Positions 16,488 through 24,485 of a stretch of 35,270 nucleotides of DNA are shown here, in pieces (within the stretch, counting starts at the first letter, position 1; each line of letters begins with the position of its first letter). This DNA comes from Thermoplasmatota archaeon. GTDB taxonomy: Archaea; Thermoplasmatota; E2; DHVEG-1. The stretch covers positions 1-35,270 of the forward strand of contig JAUXAU010000033.1 in the NCBI GenBank assembly GCA_030619765.1. The letters run 5' to 3'. Both the position numbers and the translations under genes were made by a program. The notes beneath the pieces were generated by a model. That model worked only from the letters and a program-made list of their open reading frames with translations. It was not told the origin of the DNA and made no database searches.

Positions 16488-16651
16488 TGTCAGAAATATT
16501 GTACTGTAAGAAATGTAATAGCTATACGCTTGATAAAATTTGCAGTAAGTGTAAGGAGAAAACCATATTGAAAAAGCCAGCAAGGTTTTCGCCACAAGAT
16601 CATTACGGGAAATATAGAAGAGAACTAAAAAAATTGGAAAAGAAAGGATGA
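16487..16651 (+). CDS. nop10: H/ACA ribonucleoprotein component Nop10
   Basis: 54 aa. The zinc ribbon is YCKKC plus ICSKC, followed by the linker and C-terminal helix region KKPARFSPQDHYGKYRREL, which is highly conserved in Nop10. It scaffolds Cbf5 in guide-directed pseudouridylation. Its place after aIF2-alpha is the usual archaeal arrangement. The next gene starts 3 nt after the stop. Confidence 0.95.
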   Translation: MSEILYCKKCNSYTLDKICSKCKEKTILKKPARFSPQDHYGKYRRELKKLEKKG

Positions 16652-16654
16652 AAA

Positions 16655-17419
16655 ATGGAAACTGTAACCGTTAGATATGTTGATAAAAAACCGAGTCTAA
16701 AAGATCCTATTTTTATAGAGGGATTACCCGGTATTGGAAATGTAGGAAAACTAGCCGTTGAGCATTTAATAGAGACAACGAAAGCAAAAAAATTTGCAGA
16801 ACTGTATAGCAAAGATTTTCCACCACAAGTTTTCATAAATGCAGATGGGACAGTGAAACTAGTAAATAACGAGTTCTACTATCGGAAAGCAAAGAAAAAG
16901 AATCAAAGTGATTTGATCCTTTTAACAGGAGATTACCAGGGTCTATCTTCACAAGGTCAATATGAGCTTGTGGAGTCTATACTAGATGTAATAGAAGAAT
17001 TAGGCGTCAAACAGATGTATACGCTAGGTGGATATGGTCTTGGACATGAAATAAAAGAGCCAAAGGTCTTATTTGCAACTACTCATAAACATCTTGTTAA
17101 AACGATTAAAAAATATGGAGCGGTTTTCAAGAAAAACGAACCTGGTGGGGGTATAATAGGCGCCAGTGGTTTGCTACTCGGCCTTGGTAAACTACGAGGT
17201 TTTGAAGGAGCTTGTTTCATGGGAGAAACACCAGGGTATCTGGTAGATCCAAAAAGTGCAAAAGCAGTTCTGAAGATTGTAACAAAGATAACGAATGTCG
17301 ATATCGATCTTTCTCGATTAGAAGAAAAGGCAAAGGAAATAGAGCAGATCGCTAAACAGTTAAATGAAATGGAATCAATGGTAAGAGAGAAACCTGATGA
17401 ACTACAGTATATAGGGTAA
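16655..17419 (+). CDS. Proteasome assembly chaperone family protein (PAC2, PbaB-like)
   Basis: 254 aa. The family core is visible as FIEGLPGIGNVGKLA (about 22-36), LILLTGDYQGLSSQGQYEL, TLGGYGLGHEIKEPKVL and GGGIIGASGLLLGLG. A helical C-terminal region of about 45 residues is rich in Glu and Lys and ends LQYIG. Pyrococcus relatives help assemble the 20S proteasome alpha ring or a related complex. Last gene of the translation block; GGATGAAAA before the ATG overlaps the Nop10 stop. Confidence 0.88.
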   Translation: METVTVRYVDKKPSLKDPIFIEGLPGIGNVGKLAVEHLIETTKAKKFAELYSKDFPPQVFINADGTVKLVNNEFYYRKAKKKNQSDLILLTGDYQGLSSQGQYELVESILDVIEELGVKQMYTLGGYGLGHEIKEPKVLFATTHKHLVKTIKKYGAVFKKNEPGGGIIGASGLLLGLGKLRGFEGACFMGETPGYLVDPKSAKAVLKIVTKITNVDIDLSRLEEKAKEIEQIAKQLNEMESMVREKPDELQYIG

Positions 17420-17447
17420 ATTTGTTTTCACCTGACAGAAATCAATC

Positions 17448-17610
17448 TTATAATCCCAGCAGATGCCTTAGAATTGGAAATATTCGTGGAAACCGTTCTA
17501 AAAACCTGAGGGCCAAACTATTGAATAATTGTTTGTTAAATGCAATGCTGAAAGTTCACCCCGTGGGCCCCATAAATTGCCAGTGGCTTTTGATTATGTT
17601 CTCCGTAATA
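17448..17610 (-). pseudogene. Decayed 3' end of a secreted-protein gene with the FPILRHLLGL tail
   Basis: On the minus strand, 29 codons ending at a stop at 17448-17450 encode a peptide beginning NKQLFN and ending FPRIFPILRHLLGL. Aligned without gaps to the last 29 residues of the protease at 18252, 18 are identical, including the last ten. An in-frame TGA lies at 17556-17558. A comparison of the bases just upstream suggests a 2-nt length difference relative to the intact gene, after which coding similarity fades in another frame (GPRGELSAL). No start or domain remains. I read it as the leftover end of a related gene. Confidence 0.7.
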
Positions 17611-17632
17611 AGATTTAACGTTTGACAAAAAA

Positions 17633-17663
17633 CTATATATATTAATGCTGTATATATATTATA
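17633..17663 (+). promoter_or_regulatory. Promoter and possible operator of the toxin-antitoxin pair
   Basis: CTATATATATTAATGCTG followed by TATATATATTATATT places two TATATATA stretches about symmetrically around ATTAATGC, 20-45 nt before the antitoxin ATG at 17680. It can serve as TATA box and as a palindromic site for autorepression, which is usual for type II antitoxins. AAGGTGAC at 17666-17673 is the ribosome binding site. Confidence 0.5.
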
Positions 17664-17679
17664 TTAAGGTGACATTAAT

Positions 17680-17922
17680 ATGGTGCAGGCCATCATAAAC
17701 ATTAAAGAAAATACAAATAGGATTTTAAATATTCTTAAAGCCAAATATGGCCTCAGAGACAAAAGTCAAGCAATTGACATCATGGCTAAAGAATATGAAC
17801 AAGAAATTCTTGAACCTGAACTTAGACCTGAATATATTGAAAGGGCTAAAAAAATAATGAAGGAAAAACCTGTTCGAGTTGGAACCCCTAAGGATCTAAG
17901 GAAGATGATGGGTTTGAAGTAA
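17680..17922 (+). CDS. Antitoxin of a type II toxin-antitoxin pair (DUF2683-like)
   Basis: 80 aa. The N terminus MVQAIINIKENTNRILNILK followed by YGLRDKSQAIDIMAKEYEQE looks like a ribbon-helix-helix DNA-binding region of the kind seen in archaeal DUF2683 antitoxins. The middle (LEPELRPEYIERAKKIMKEK) and C terminus (VRVGTPKDLRKMMGLK) would wrap the toxin. The toxin gene begins 2 nt after the stop. Confidence 0.82.
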   Translation: MVQAIINIKENTNRILNILKAKYGLRDKSQAIDIMAKEYEQEILEPELRPEYIERAKKIMKEKPVRVGTPKDLRKMMGLK

Positions 17923-17924
17923 AA

Positions 17925-18197
17925 ATGTACAACCTAGACATTAGACCATCTCTAAAGAAGAAATTGGTTAAGTTAGGAATGAGGGATCCTAAGCAGGCGG
18001 AAAGTATTGCAAAGAAATCTGAAGAGATCGTTATCGATCCTAATAGATATAAAAATCTAAGATATCCTTTAAATAATTGGAAGAGAGTTCACATCGATAG
18101 ACATTTTGTTTTGACTTTTTCAATCGATGAAGAAACAAAAACCGTCATTTTAGAAGATTATGACCATCACGACAAAATATACAAACACCAAAAATAA
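17925..18197 (+). CDS. RelE/ParE-family toxin
   Basis: 90 aa. The RelE fold is indicated by IRPSLKKKLVKLGMRDPKQA (helices), PNRYKNLRYPLNNWKRVHI, RHFVLTFSIDEETKTVILED and the final YDHHDKIY. Archaeal RelE toxins of this form are mRNA interferases that act at the ribosome. It has no ribosome binding site of its own and relies on coupling to the antitoxin. The pair lies between an intact protease gene and a decayed relative, both on the opposite strand. Confidence 0.82.
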   Translation: MYNLDIRPSLKKKLVKLGMRDPKQAESIAKKSEEIVIDPNRYKNLRYPLNNWKRVHIDRHFVLTFSIDEETKTVILEDYDHHDKIYKHQK

Positions 18198-18251
18198 TCG
18201 TTACTCTAAACCTGTGAGATGATTATTACTAGATATGGACCACATACCCAG

Positions 18252-20477
18252 CTATAAACCCAGCAGGTGCCTTAATATCGGAAACATCCTTGGATGATTC
18301 TGCAAGAACTGTAAAAACCACCAGTTCTGTGATTGCTGGTTCATCGGCATTGAAACCAATAGTGGATCTGACCAATCACTTTCATCCCTATGCTCATCTC
18401 TTGCCTTAACCTTAACATTATATATACCCAATCGGGACCACTGGTGTGTTATACTGATTTCCTCACCAGAGTTAAATGGACCAAGCCAGCTACTAAATGA
18501 TCCATCACCCCAGTCCCATTTGTAATATATCATGTCTCCATCTTGGTCGGTAGTAGATGTACTAAAGTTATATTCTTCTCCAACTGCTCCTTTTTTTACA
18601 CCAGTAGGTTTTGCTGGCTTATTCGGCGGGTTATTTTCATTATTGTAGAAAGCAAGGGTTGGATCACCAAACAGATTTAACTGATAGTAACACCACCTCA
18701 AACAGGGATAATAAAGGTGGGATAGTATGTCTTCCTTGGAATCCTGATTGGCTTTGCCAATCTCAGGTATGTTTTCACCAAAGACTGCATCCCAAAACTG
18801 TCTGTGAAATCGTTGTGAAGCTCCATCGGTACTCCCCTTAACGCCCCACCCATATCTAGCATTCATTATAACAGCAAATGCAGCGTTGTCTATCTTTACG
18901 GTAAAATACTCTGCAATGCAATCACCATTGTCAAAACCACCTGCATTGCAGCCTTGCGAATATATAAAACAAGGATCATTATTTGTAAGAAAAGAAACAT
19001 CGTCGTTGATCATCTTCATATTGTATTCATAGGACGAATGTCCCAGATGATTTATGATGCGTGCACCATCATTTATTCTACTGATAATTTGTGATTTTGG
19101 CCAGTCATTACCAGGCCAATCCCGATCATATAAGGTATCGATAGTATAGTTGCTTGAAGGGATACCTACAGTCGTGTACATATTGGCGCTTGATCCGTCA
19201 ATAAGTTCATCCATATAATCGCCGCCCCAAGTATCTGGACCAGACCATAAGTACTCGCCAACCATTAACGTGTTTCCATTAGAATAGGCACCTGTATCTA
19301 TATATGCTACTGTCTTATCAACAAAATTATTTACCTCAGTAACATTATCAACACAGGCTCGTCCAACATACACTTCTGCAATGAGATCCACATCTTGGCC
19401 ATTCTTACCATCATTTGGCTCGCCCCATCTGTCGTCTTCGTCATAGTTATATGGTCCATCCAAACATGCATAGTAGAGATCAGACGGCATAAAGGTTGTC
19501 TCTCCATTGTTCCATGCTTGCACCCAAAGCTCTTGTGCAGGGATAACATCGTCATCTCCGCCAATGAGAACATACCCAATTCCGTTCTTTCTATATTCAT
19601 CTCTAATAAAATCTCTAATATCCTTAGACGTGACAAAACCGGGGAATAGTGAGACATCTCTTAGTGTTTTAATCTCTGTTGCTATTCCGGTAGCATCATG
19701 TGCATCCTTTAGAGGCTTAAAAGAATCCTTCAATTCATCGGTAGTTAATATAAGGAGATCATACGTATCTGGTGAAGGAGAATGTGCTGTATTTTTAGTG
19801 TACGAATAAACCGCTAAAGGATTATCGACTTTCTTTGTTGCTTCAATTTCATCCTTTTCCAAATTTCTGAACAACAGATTTCTTTGATTGTTTTCAACAG
19901 TTTTTATAGACACAGTCATATCCCTAAAATAATAGAGTGCTCCAGATTCGGGTATATATTGAACAGGGTGTAGTAGTAAAACAAGAATTTCATATCCTCG
20001 AAAACTATATGTTCCTACCCGAGTATATAACGTATCTGGGTAGGGATCATCAGAACGGTCAACCAATTCATTATGAATATTGGGAGAATCCGAATCAATG
20101 TTTAGTAATTCAACAGGTTCTTTAACAAGGTCAACATTGAAACCAGAACCTAAAAAAACTCTTTCCCCCGGAACGACTTCGATATCTGTAATTTCCACCC
20201 CTTGGTTGAGAAGAAGATATACCCCATGTGCAGGTAAATTATACTCTCCAGGGTTACCATATCCTGGTGAATTCTGCACTACTATCCGATCATAATTAGC
20301 ATCATTAATAATCACTTGCTGTATGGTAGGCACCTCAAATGAATATGTCTTTGTAATTTGGTCATATCCATTATTACTATTTGCAACGGCCAAAACAGAA
20401 AATGCGGTCAATAGTAAGACAGTGGTTACAAATAAAGTCTCAAAATGTAAGATGATTTTTTTGATATTGTTCTTCAT
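18252..20477 (-). CDS. Secreted gingipain-like C25 peptidase with PKD domain and conserved tail
   Basis: 741 aa. Signal peptide at residues 1-33. An N-terminal propeptide-like beta region (about 40-200) resembles the gingipain propeptide. The caspase-like C25 catalytic domain spans about 238-620, with His480 in IINHLGHSS and Cys510 in YSQGCNAGG as the dyad. A FGDPTLAFY strand ends the domain. A PKD/Ig-like domain follows at about 640-715 (YYKWDWGDGSFSSW ... ESDWSDPLLVSMP). After a short Asn/Gln linker, the protein ends NHPRMFPILRHLLGL. That hydrophobic-basic tail also ends the decayed copy at 17448, so it is probably a functional C-terminal signal. Likely an extracellular protein-degrading enzyme. 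Confidence 0.88.
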   Translation of the reverse strand: MKNNIKKIILHFETLFVTTVLLLTAFSVLAVANSNNGYDQITKTYSFEVPTIQQVIINDANYDRIVVQNSPGYGNPGEYNLPAHGVYLLLNQGVEITDIEVVPGERVFLGSGFNVDLVKEPVELLNIDSDSPNIHNELVDRSDDPYPDTLYTRVGTYSFRGYEILVLLLHPVQYIPESGALYYFRDMTVSIKTVENNQRNLLFRNLEKDEIEATKKVDNPLAVYSYTKNTAHSPSPDTYDLLILTTDELKDSFKPLKDAHDATGIATEIKTLRDVSLFPGFVTSKDIRDFIRDEYRKNGIGYVLIGGDDDVIPAQELWVQAWNNGETTFMPSDLYYACLDGPYNYDEDDRWGEPNDGKNGQDVDLIAEVYVGRACVDNVTEVNNFVDKTVAYIDTGAYSNGNTLMVGEYLWSGPDTWGGDYMDELIDGSSANMYTTVGIPSSNYTIDTLYDRDWPGNDWPKSQIISRINDGARIINHLGHSSYEYNMKMINDDVSFLTNNDPCFIYSQGCNAGGFDNGDCIAEYFTVKIDNAAFAVIMNARYGWGVKGSTDGASQRFHRQFWDAVFGENIPEIGKANQDSKEDILSHLYYPCLRWCYYQLNLFGDPTLAFYNNENNPPNKPAKPTGVKKGAVGEEYNFSTSTTDQDGDMIYYKWDWGDGSFSSWLGPFNSGEEISITHQWSRLGIYNVKVKARDEHRDESDWSDPLLVSMPMNQQSQNWWFLQFLQNHPRMFPILRHLLGL

Positions 20478-20598
20478 ATGTTTCTCCCTATAATTTAATT
20501 AACAAGGGTTGGTTTAAAAAATTATCTGTTGATAAATAATATATACTTAAACATATAAATATACCAACAATTTAAGATAAGGATTTAAAAAATTCTTT

Positions 20599-20639
20599 GG
20601 AATTGATTACAAAAACCCTTTAAATATAGTATCAATTCC
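20599..20639. repeat. 9-bp inverted repeat flanking the argS TATA box
   Basis: GGAATTGAT (20599-20607) and ATCAATTCC (20631-20639) are perfect reverse complements 23 bp apart, with TTTAAATA between them and the second arm 8 bp before the ATG. This geometry would let a dimeric regulator cover the whole core promoter. Confidence 0.45.
20619..20626 (+). promoter_or_regulatory. TATA box of argS (leaderless transcript)
   Basis: TTTAAATA is centred about 26 nt before the ATG at 20648, so the mRNA should begin at or next to the start codon. No ribosome binding site is visible, in agreement. Confidence 0.55.
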
Positions 20640-20647
20640 CACACTAT

Positions 20648-22417
20648 ATGACTTATCCTTTGGATGAAGCTAGAAAAGAAATACTATCGGCATTAGAGAA
20701 TGCATTATCTCAATTACATATTGGATTGACACCAAGGTCTTATAAAAAACTTTTAGGAGGAGAAGAACTTACCAAAGTATTAGAGAGTCCCCCAGAAAAT
20801 ATGGGCGATTTTGCTTTTCCATGTTTTTTTCTTTCACCTGTACTAAAAAAATCACCAAAAGATATAGCAAAAGATATCGCTAAAAAAATTGAACCGAGCA
20901 AATGGATTGAAAAAGTCGAAACAAAGGGCGCGTATGTAAATTTTTTTATCGATAGTAAAAATCTTAAAACCTCGACAGTAAAATCTATTCTTGAAAAACA
21001 GGAAAAATATGGATATCTGCCAAAGAAGAACAAAAAAGTCATTATCGAACATACGTCAGCTAATCCAAACGGCCCCTTACATGTTGGAAGGGCAAGAAAT
21101 CCCATCATCGGTGATGCTCTTGTGAGAATCTTCAAAGCGGCGGGGTATGATGTAGAGTCACAGTTTTATCTTGATGATATGGGAAAACAGGTTGCCATTC
21201 TTACCTGGGGATTAAATAACTTAGATTCCAAGAACGTTCCAAAGTCAGAATATGATAAACCCGATCATCAGAATGTTGGGTTCTACCAGGCAGCAAACGA
21301 ACTAATGGAAAAGGACGGAAAAATTGCTGAAGAAATTGGTGAAATCGTTAAGAGATCTGAACATGGAGAAAGTAAAACTATAGAGCTTGTTCATAAGGCA
21401 TATGCACTTGTCTTGGAAGGAATAAACGAAAGTTTGGGACGCGTCAATATACAAATCGATAAGTACATTCCTGAATCAATGTTTGTTAGGAATAAAAGCG
21501 TTGAACAAGTAATAAATAAACTGAAAAAAACAAAGTATTGCCATGAGGAAGACGGTGCCTTTTATCTGGATTTAGATCCATTTGGAATAAAAGGGAGAAA
21601 TACAAAATTCTTCTTTTTAAGAAAAGATGGTACAACACTATATGCCACTAGAGATATCGCATATCATCAATGGAAGGCAAAGCATGCTGATTTGCTCATA
21701 AATGTTCTTGGTGAGGACCATAAACTTGAATCAAAACAAGTAGAGATTGCTTTAAAATTACTCGATACAAAGATTTTGCCTTGGGTATTATTTTATGCAT
21801 TTGTTTCCCTCCCAGGTGGAAAAATGTCAACGAGGCGAGCCCGTGTCGTATATCTAGATGAGCTCATAGATGAGTGTATTGAGAGGGCGTATATGGAAGT
21901 TGAAAAAAGAAGGGGTAATGAACTTTCTGAAAGCAAGATGAAAAGAATTGCAGAAATGGTAGGAATCGGCTCATTAAGATACAATATTATAAAGGTTCAA
22001 CCAGAGAAAGACATTGTTTTTAAATGGGAAGAAGCATTGAATTTCGAAGGAAACGCAGTACCGTTTATTCAATATGCACATGCACGCGCCTGTAGTATTT
22101 TATCAAAAATTAAAGATGAGAAAAGAGAATTTGATTCAAATACTCTGACACATGATTCAGAAGTTAAATTAATAAAACAACTAGCCAGATTTCCGCTTTT
22201 TATCGAAGATGCTAGCAGTAGTTATAAGCCACACATAATTGCAAATTATCTCTATGAAACTGCATCAAAATTTAATCAGTTCTATAGGGATTGCCCAGTC
22301 CTTTCAGAAAAAAATACTATGCTGGGAAAATCAAGAATAACCTTAGTCGATGTAGCAAGAATCGTTCTCGACAATGCTCTTCAGTTGTTGGGAATCTCTG
22401 CACCTGAGGAAATGTAA
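20648..22417 (+). CDS. argS: Arginyl-tRNA synthetase
   Basis: 589-aa class I synthetase. An N-terminal Add-1 domain (about 1-110, with PPENMGDFAFPCF) recognises the tRNA D-loop. The HIGH signature is HVGR at 145-148 (SANPNGPLHVGRARN), and the KMSKS signature is KMSTR at 392-396. The C-terminal anticodon-binding helical domain ends ARIVLDNALQLLGISAPEEM. Length and order are those of archaeal ArgRS. The stop overlaps the next ATG by one base, so the radical SAM gene is translationally coupled. Confidence 0.96.
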   Translation: MTYPLDEARKEILSALENALSQLHIGLTPRSYKKLLGGEELTKVLESPPENMGDFAFPCFFLSPVLKKSPKDIAKDIAKKIEPSKWIEKVETKGAYVNFFIDSKNLKTSTVKSILEKQEKYGYLPKKNKKVIIEHTSANPNGPLHVGRARNPIIGDALVRIFKAAGYDVESQFYLDDMGKQVAILTWGLNNLDSKNVPKSEYDKPDHQNVGFYQAANELMEKDGKIAEEIGEIVKRSEHGESKTIELVHKAYALVLEGINESLGRVNIQIDKYIPESMFVRNKSVEQVINKLKKTKYCHEEDGAFYLDLDPFGIKGRNTKFFFLRKDGTTLYATRDIAYHQWKAKHADLLINVLGEDHKLESKQVEIALKLLDTKILPWVLFYAFVSLPGGKMSTRRARVVYLDELIDECIERAYMEVEKRRGNELSESKMKRIAEMVGIGSLRYNIIKVQPEKDIVFKWEEALNFEGNAVPFIQYAHARACSILSKIKDEKREFDSNTLTHDSEVKLIKQLARFPLFIEDASSSYKPHIIANYLYETASKFNQFYRDCPVLSEKNTMLGKSRITLVDVARIVLDNALQLLGISAPEEM

Positions 22418-23211
22418 TGGAGTATAGACCGATTACCTGCGACTCATTAATAAAAAAAATAACAAAACCAGATATGCTTTTTAAGGGAAAGTACTGCACT
22501 GATCCATTTCAAAACTGTGAATTTGGATGTCTATACTGTGATTCATCATTTGATAAGACAATTTACGTTAAGATGAATGCTACTGAAATACTTGAAAAAG
22601 AATTAGAACAATTGGAAAGAGGGATTATAATAATTGGCTCTGTTAATGATCCATATCAAAAAGCTGAAGAAAAGTACGAGGTTACCAAAAATCTATTGAA
22701 AACCATTAACAAACACCATTTTCCATGTCACATACTTACAAAATCTAGCTTAGTTCTGAGGGATATCGATCTATTGTCAAATATGCAGTGTGTGGTAACG
22801 ATTAGTATAACATCGCTTGACAAAAATGTTTCACAGATTTTTGAAGAGAACGTGCCTTCACCCAAAGAGAGATTACAGATGGTAGAAACACTCATGGAAC
22901 ATGGAATCGAAACAGGTCTTGCATTGATGCCGGTACTACCACTCATAGTTGAATCTGAATTGGAGGACGTTGTAAAAGCAGCAAAAAGTTCGAATGCACA
23001 ATATCTTTTACATAAACATTTGGAATTGAAAGGAGATCAAAAAAGCGTTTTCAAAGATATTATACAAAACCATTATCCACACCTTTTGTCTAAATATGAT
23101 GAGTTATATAAAGACGATCTCAAACCCGATGAAAAATACATAGCAGAGTTAGACAAGAGGATGTACAAGCTTTGTAAAAAATATAATATCCCTGAAAGAA
23201 TTTTATTATAG
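22417..23211 (+). CDS. Radical SAM protein of the SPL (COG1533) family
   Basis: 264 aa. Cluster ligands Cys34, Cys38 and Cys41 (NCEFGCLYC) form the CxxxCxxC radical SAM motif. IIIGSVNDPYQKAEEKYEVT and LTKSSLVLRDIDLL are typical of the group named after spore photoproduct lyase, though true SPL activity on DNA is not implied. Members are common in archaea with no assigned reaction. The one-base overlap with argS suggests tight co-expression. By general chemistry it could yield 5'-deoxyadenosine, the type of compound the deaminase at 5386 may clear. Confidence 0.85.
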   Translation: MEYRPITCDSLIKKITKPDMLFKGKYCTDPFQNCEFGCLYCDSSFDKTIYVKMNATEILEKELEQLERGIIIIGSVNDPYQKAEEKYEVTKNLLKTINKHHFPCHILTKSSLVLRDIDLLSNMQCVVTISITSLDKNVSQIFEENVPSPKERLQMVETLMEHGIETGLALMPVLPLIVESELEDVVKAAKSSNAQYLLHKHLELKGDQKSVFKDIIQNHYPHLLSKYDELYKDDLKPDEKYIAELDKRMYKLCKKYNIPERILL

Positions 23212-23268
23212 ATTACATATCACAAAATTTTCAATTTAATTTTTAGGTTCGATTTTGGGAAGTATGAC

Positions 23269-23799
23269 TCATTTTTTATTTTTGATTTTTGATTTTAATA
23301 CTTTGTCGATAATAGTTTTTTCATCTGCATCAGTTACAAATTCTTCAACTGGTTCTCCCTTTTTTCTTGTTAATACCTCATCGATGGTTTCTTCATTTGC
23401 TTGAACAAATATTTTTTCCTCGGTGTCTTCTGGTTTTGTACTAGGTTGAAACGTGTTCTCTTCAGCATCGTCATCGGTTTCAAAGGGTTCAAATTCATCT
23501 AATTTTGATTCAGTTTTTCCAGTAGGTGGTTCTTCTATTTTCTTTTGAGAGCGAAAAGGGGTTTCGATATTTTTTATATTGTCGTCACGCTGGCGATATT
23601 GACTTTTACAGTTTGATATCATTTCAAAAGTTTCTGTAATAAAATCTATTTCTTCGAGCGTTGGAGACCAACTTACGGTGTCTTTCTCTGTTGAGAGATT
23701 AGGCGCGTTTCTATCAAAATAGATTCCCAGTGTCAAACCTCCAGATCGAGTATCCTTTTCTATCTGAAGTTTTACAAATATATTGTCTTTTTTATCCAT
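23269..23799 (-). CDS. Acidic protein of unknown function with a repeated C-terminal motif
   Basis: 176 aa, not recognised. Residues 1-65 look like a compact beta-rich domain (NIFVKLQIEKDTRSGGLTLG). Residues 75-130 are disordered and rich in Glu, Asp, Pro and Thr. Two related segments follow near the C terminus: VQANEETIDEVLTRKKGEPV and TDADEKTIIDKVLKSKIKNK, which share A-[ND]-E-x-T-I-[ID]-[DE]-x-V-L. There is no signal peptide or membrane segment, so it is cytoplasmic. It is convergent with the radical SAM gene and divergent from the receiver gene at 23992. Confidence 0.7.
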   Translation of the reverse strand: MDKKDNIFVKLQIEKDTRSGGLTLGIYFDRNAPNLSTEKDTVSWSPTLEEIDFITETFEMISNCKSQYRQRDDNIKNIETPFRSQKKIEEPPTGKTESKLDEFEPFETDDDAEENTFQPSTKPEDTEEKIFVQANEETIDEVLTRKKGEPVEEFVTDADEKTIIDKVLKSKIKNKK

Positions 23800-23940
23800 G
23801 GCAATCCCATCACACTAGAAAAACTACATCTTTTATTAGAACTTATACTTTTCCTTTGTTTATACCAAGGAGTTTAGTTACAGATTTGTTCAGAACGGTA
23901 AATTTAAAAGAAACGAAAGATTACTTTTAAAAAGCGATTT

Positions 23941-23950
23941 AACTATATAT
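23941..23950 (+). promoter_or_regulatory. Probable TATA box for the receiver protein
   Basis: AACTATATAT places the start of transcription near 23970. The leader would be about 20 nt and contain GGATGAGGAG before the ATG at 23992. Confidence 0.45.
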
Positions 23951-23991
23951 TGCTTCATTATATCAAAATGACGAAAAAGGATGAGGAGAAA

Positions 23992-24354
23992 ATGAAAAAA
24001 ATAATGGTTGTAGACAATGAGCCAGACATAGTTGATCTTACTAGAACAGTTCTGGAACTCGGCGGTTATAGTGTCATACCTGTATATAGTGGTGAAGAAT
24101 GTCTTAGAAAACTTGAGAAAGAAACAGCAGATTTGATCCTTTTAGATATTATGATGCCAGGAATGAGTGGATGGGACGTCTTCAATCGCATTAAAAAGAA
24201 AAACAGTGAAATCAAAGTAGCTTTTATGAGTGTACTGGAGATATCAGATAAAAGAAAACAGGTACTTTTAGATGAGGGGCTAGCGGATTACATAATGAAA
24301 CCATTTGATAAGGAAACATTGCTGAAAAAAGTTGACAATATATTAAAAGATTAG
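23992..24354 (+). CDS. Stand-alone CheY-like receiver (response regulator)
   Basis: 120 aa from the ATG at 23992, chosen because GATGAGGAG sits just upstream and MKKIMVVDNEPD is a standard receiver start; ATG 23968 and TTG 23950 in frame are alternatives. Phosphoacceptor Asp52 (LILLDIMMPGMSG), acidic Asp8, Ser80 in place of the usual Thr/Ser switch position, and Lys103 (IMKPF) are all present. No output domain. The histidine kinase gene 130 nt downstream is the likely phosphodonor. Signalling without a DNA-binding domain is common in archaea. Confidence 0.9.
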   Translation: MKKIMVVDNEPDIVDLTRTVLELGGYSVIPVYSGEECLRKLEKETADLILLDIMMPGMSGWDVFNRIKKKNSEIKVAFMSVLEISDKRKQVLLDEGLADYIMKPFDKETLLKKVDNILKD

Positions 24355-24432
24355 ATTTATTAAATGATTAAAACATAAAACGTTTGCAATATGATGGGAT
24401 GCAAAATAAGAGATGAGTAATTTAGAATTTAT

Positions 24433-24441
24433 GTTATATAA
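24433..24441 (+). promoter_or_regulatory. Possible TATA box for the histidine kinase
   Basis: GTTATATAA gives a predicted start near 24462. A second A/T element at 24455-24464 is an alternative. GGAG at 24473-24476 can serve as ribosome binding site for the ATG at 24486. Confidence 0.35.
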
Positions 24442-24485
24442 GAATAACTAAAAAATAATTTAAAACTACATTGGAGCAGAGAAAA

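Noticed and set aside
17422..17625. Plus-strand 67-codon open frame between the PAC2 gene and the antitoxin gene
   Set aside because: It begins at a non-ATG codon, has no ribosome binding site, and overlaps minus-strand DNA that clearly matches the tail of the protease. It is the antisense of the remnant.
22417..23211. Annotation as a true spore photoproduct lyase
   Set aside because: Only the family-level radical SAM motif and general similarity are visible; archaea do not form spores and COG1533 includes many enzymes of other function.
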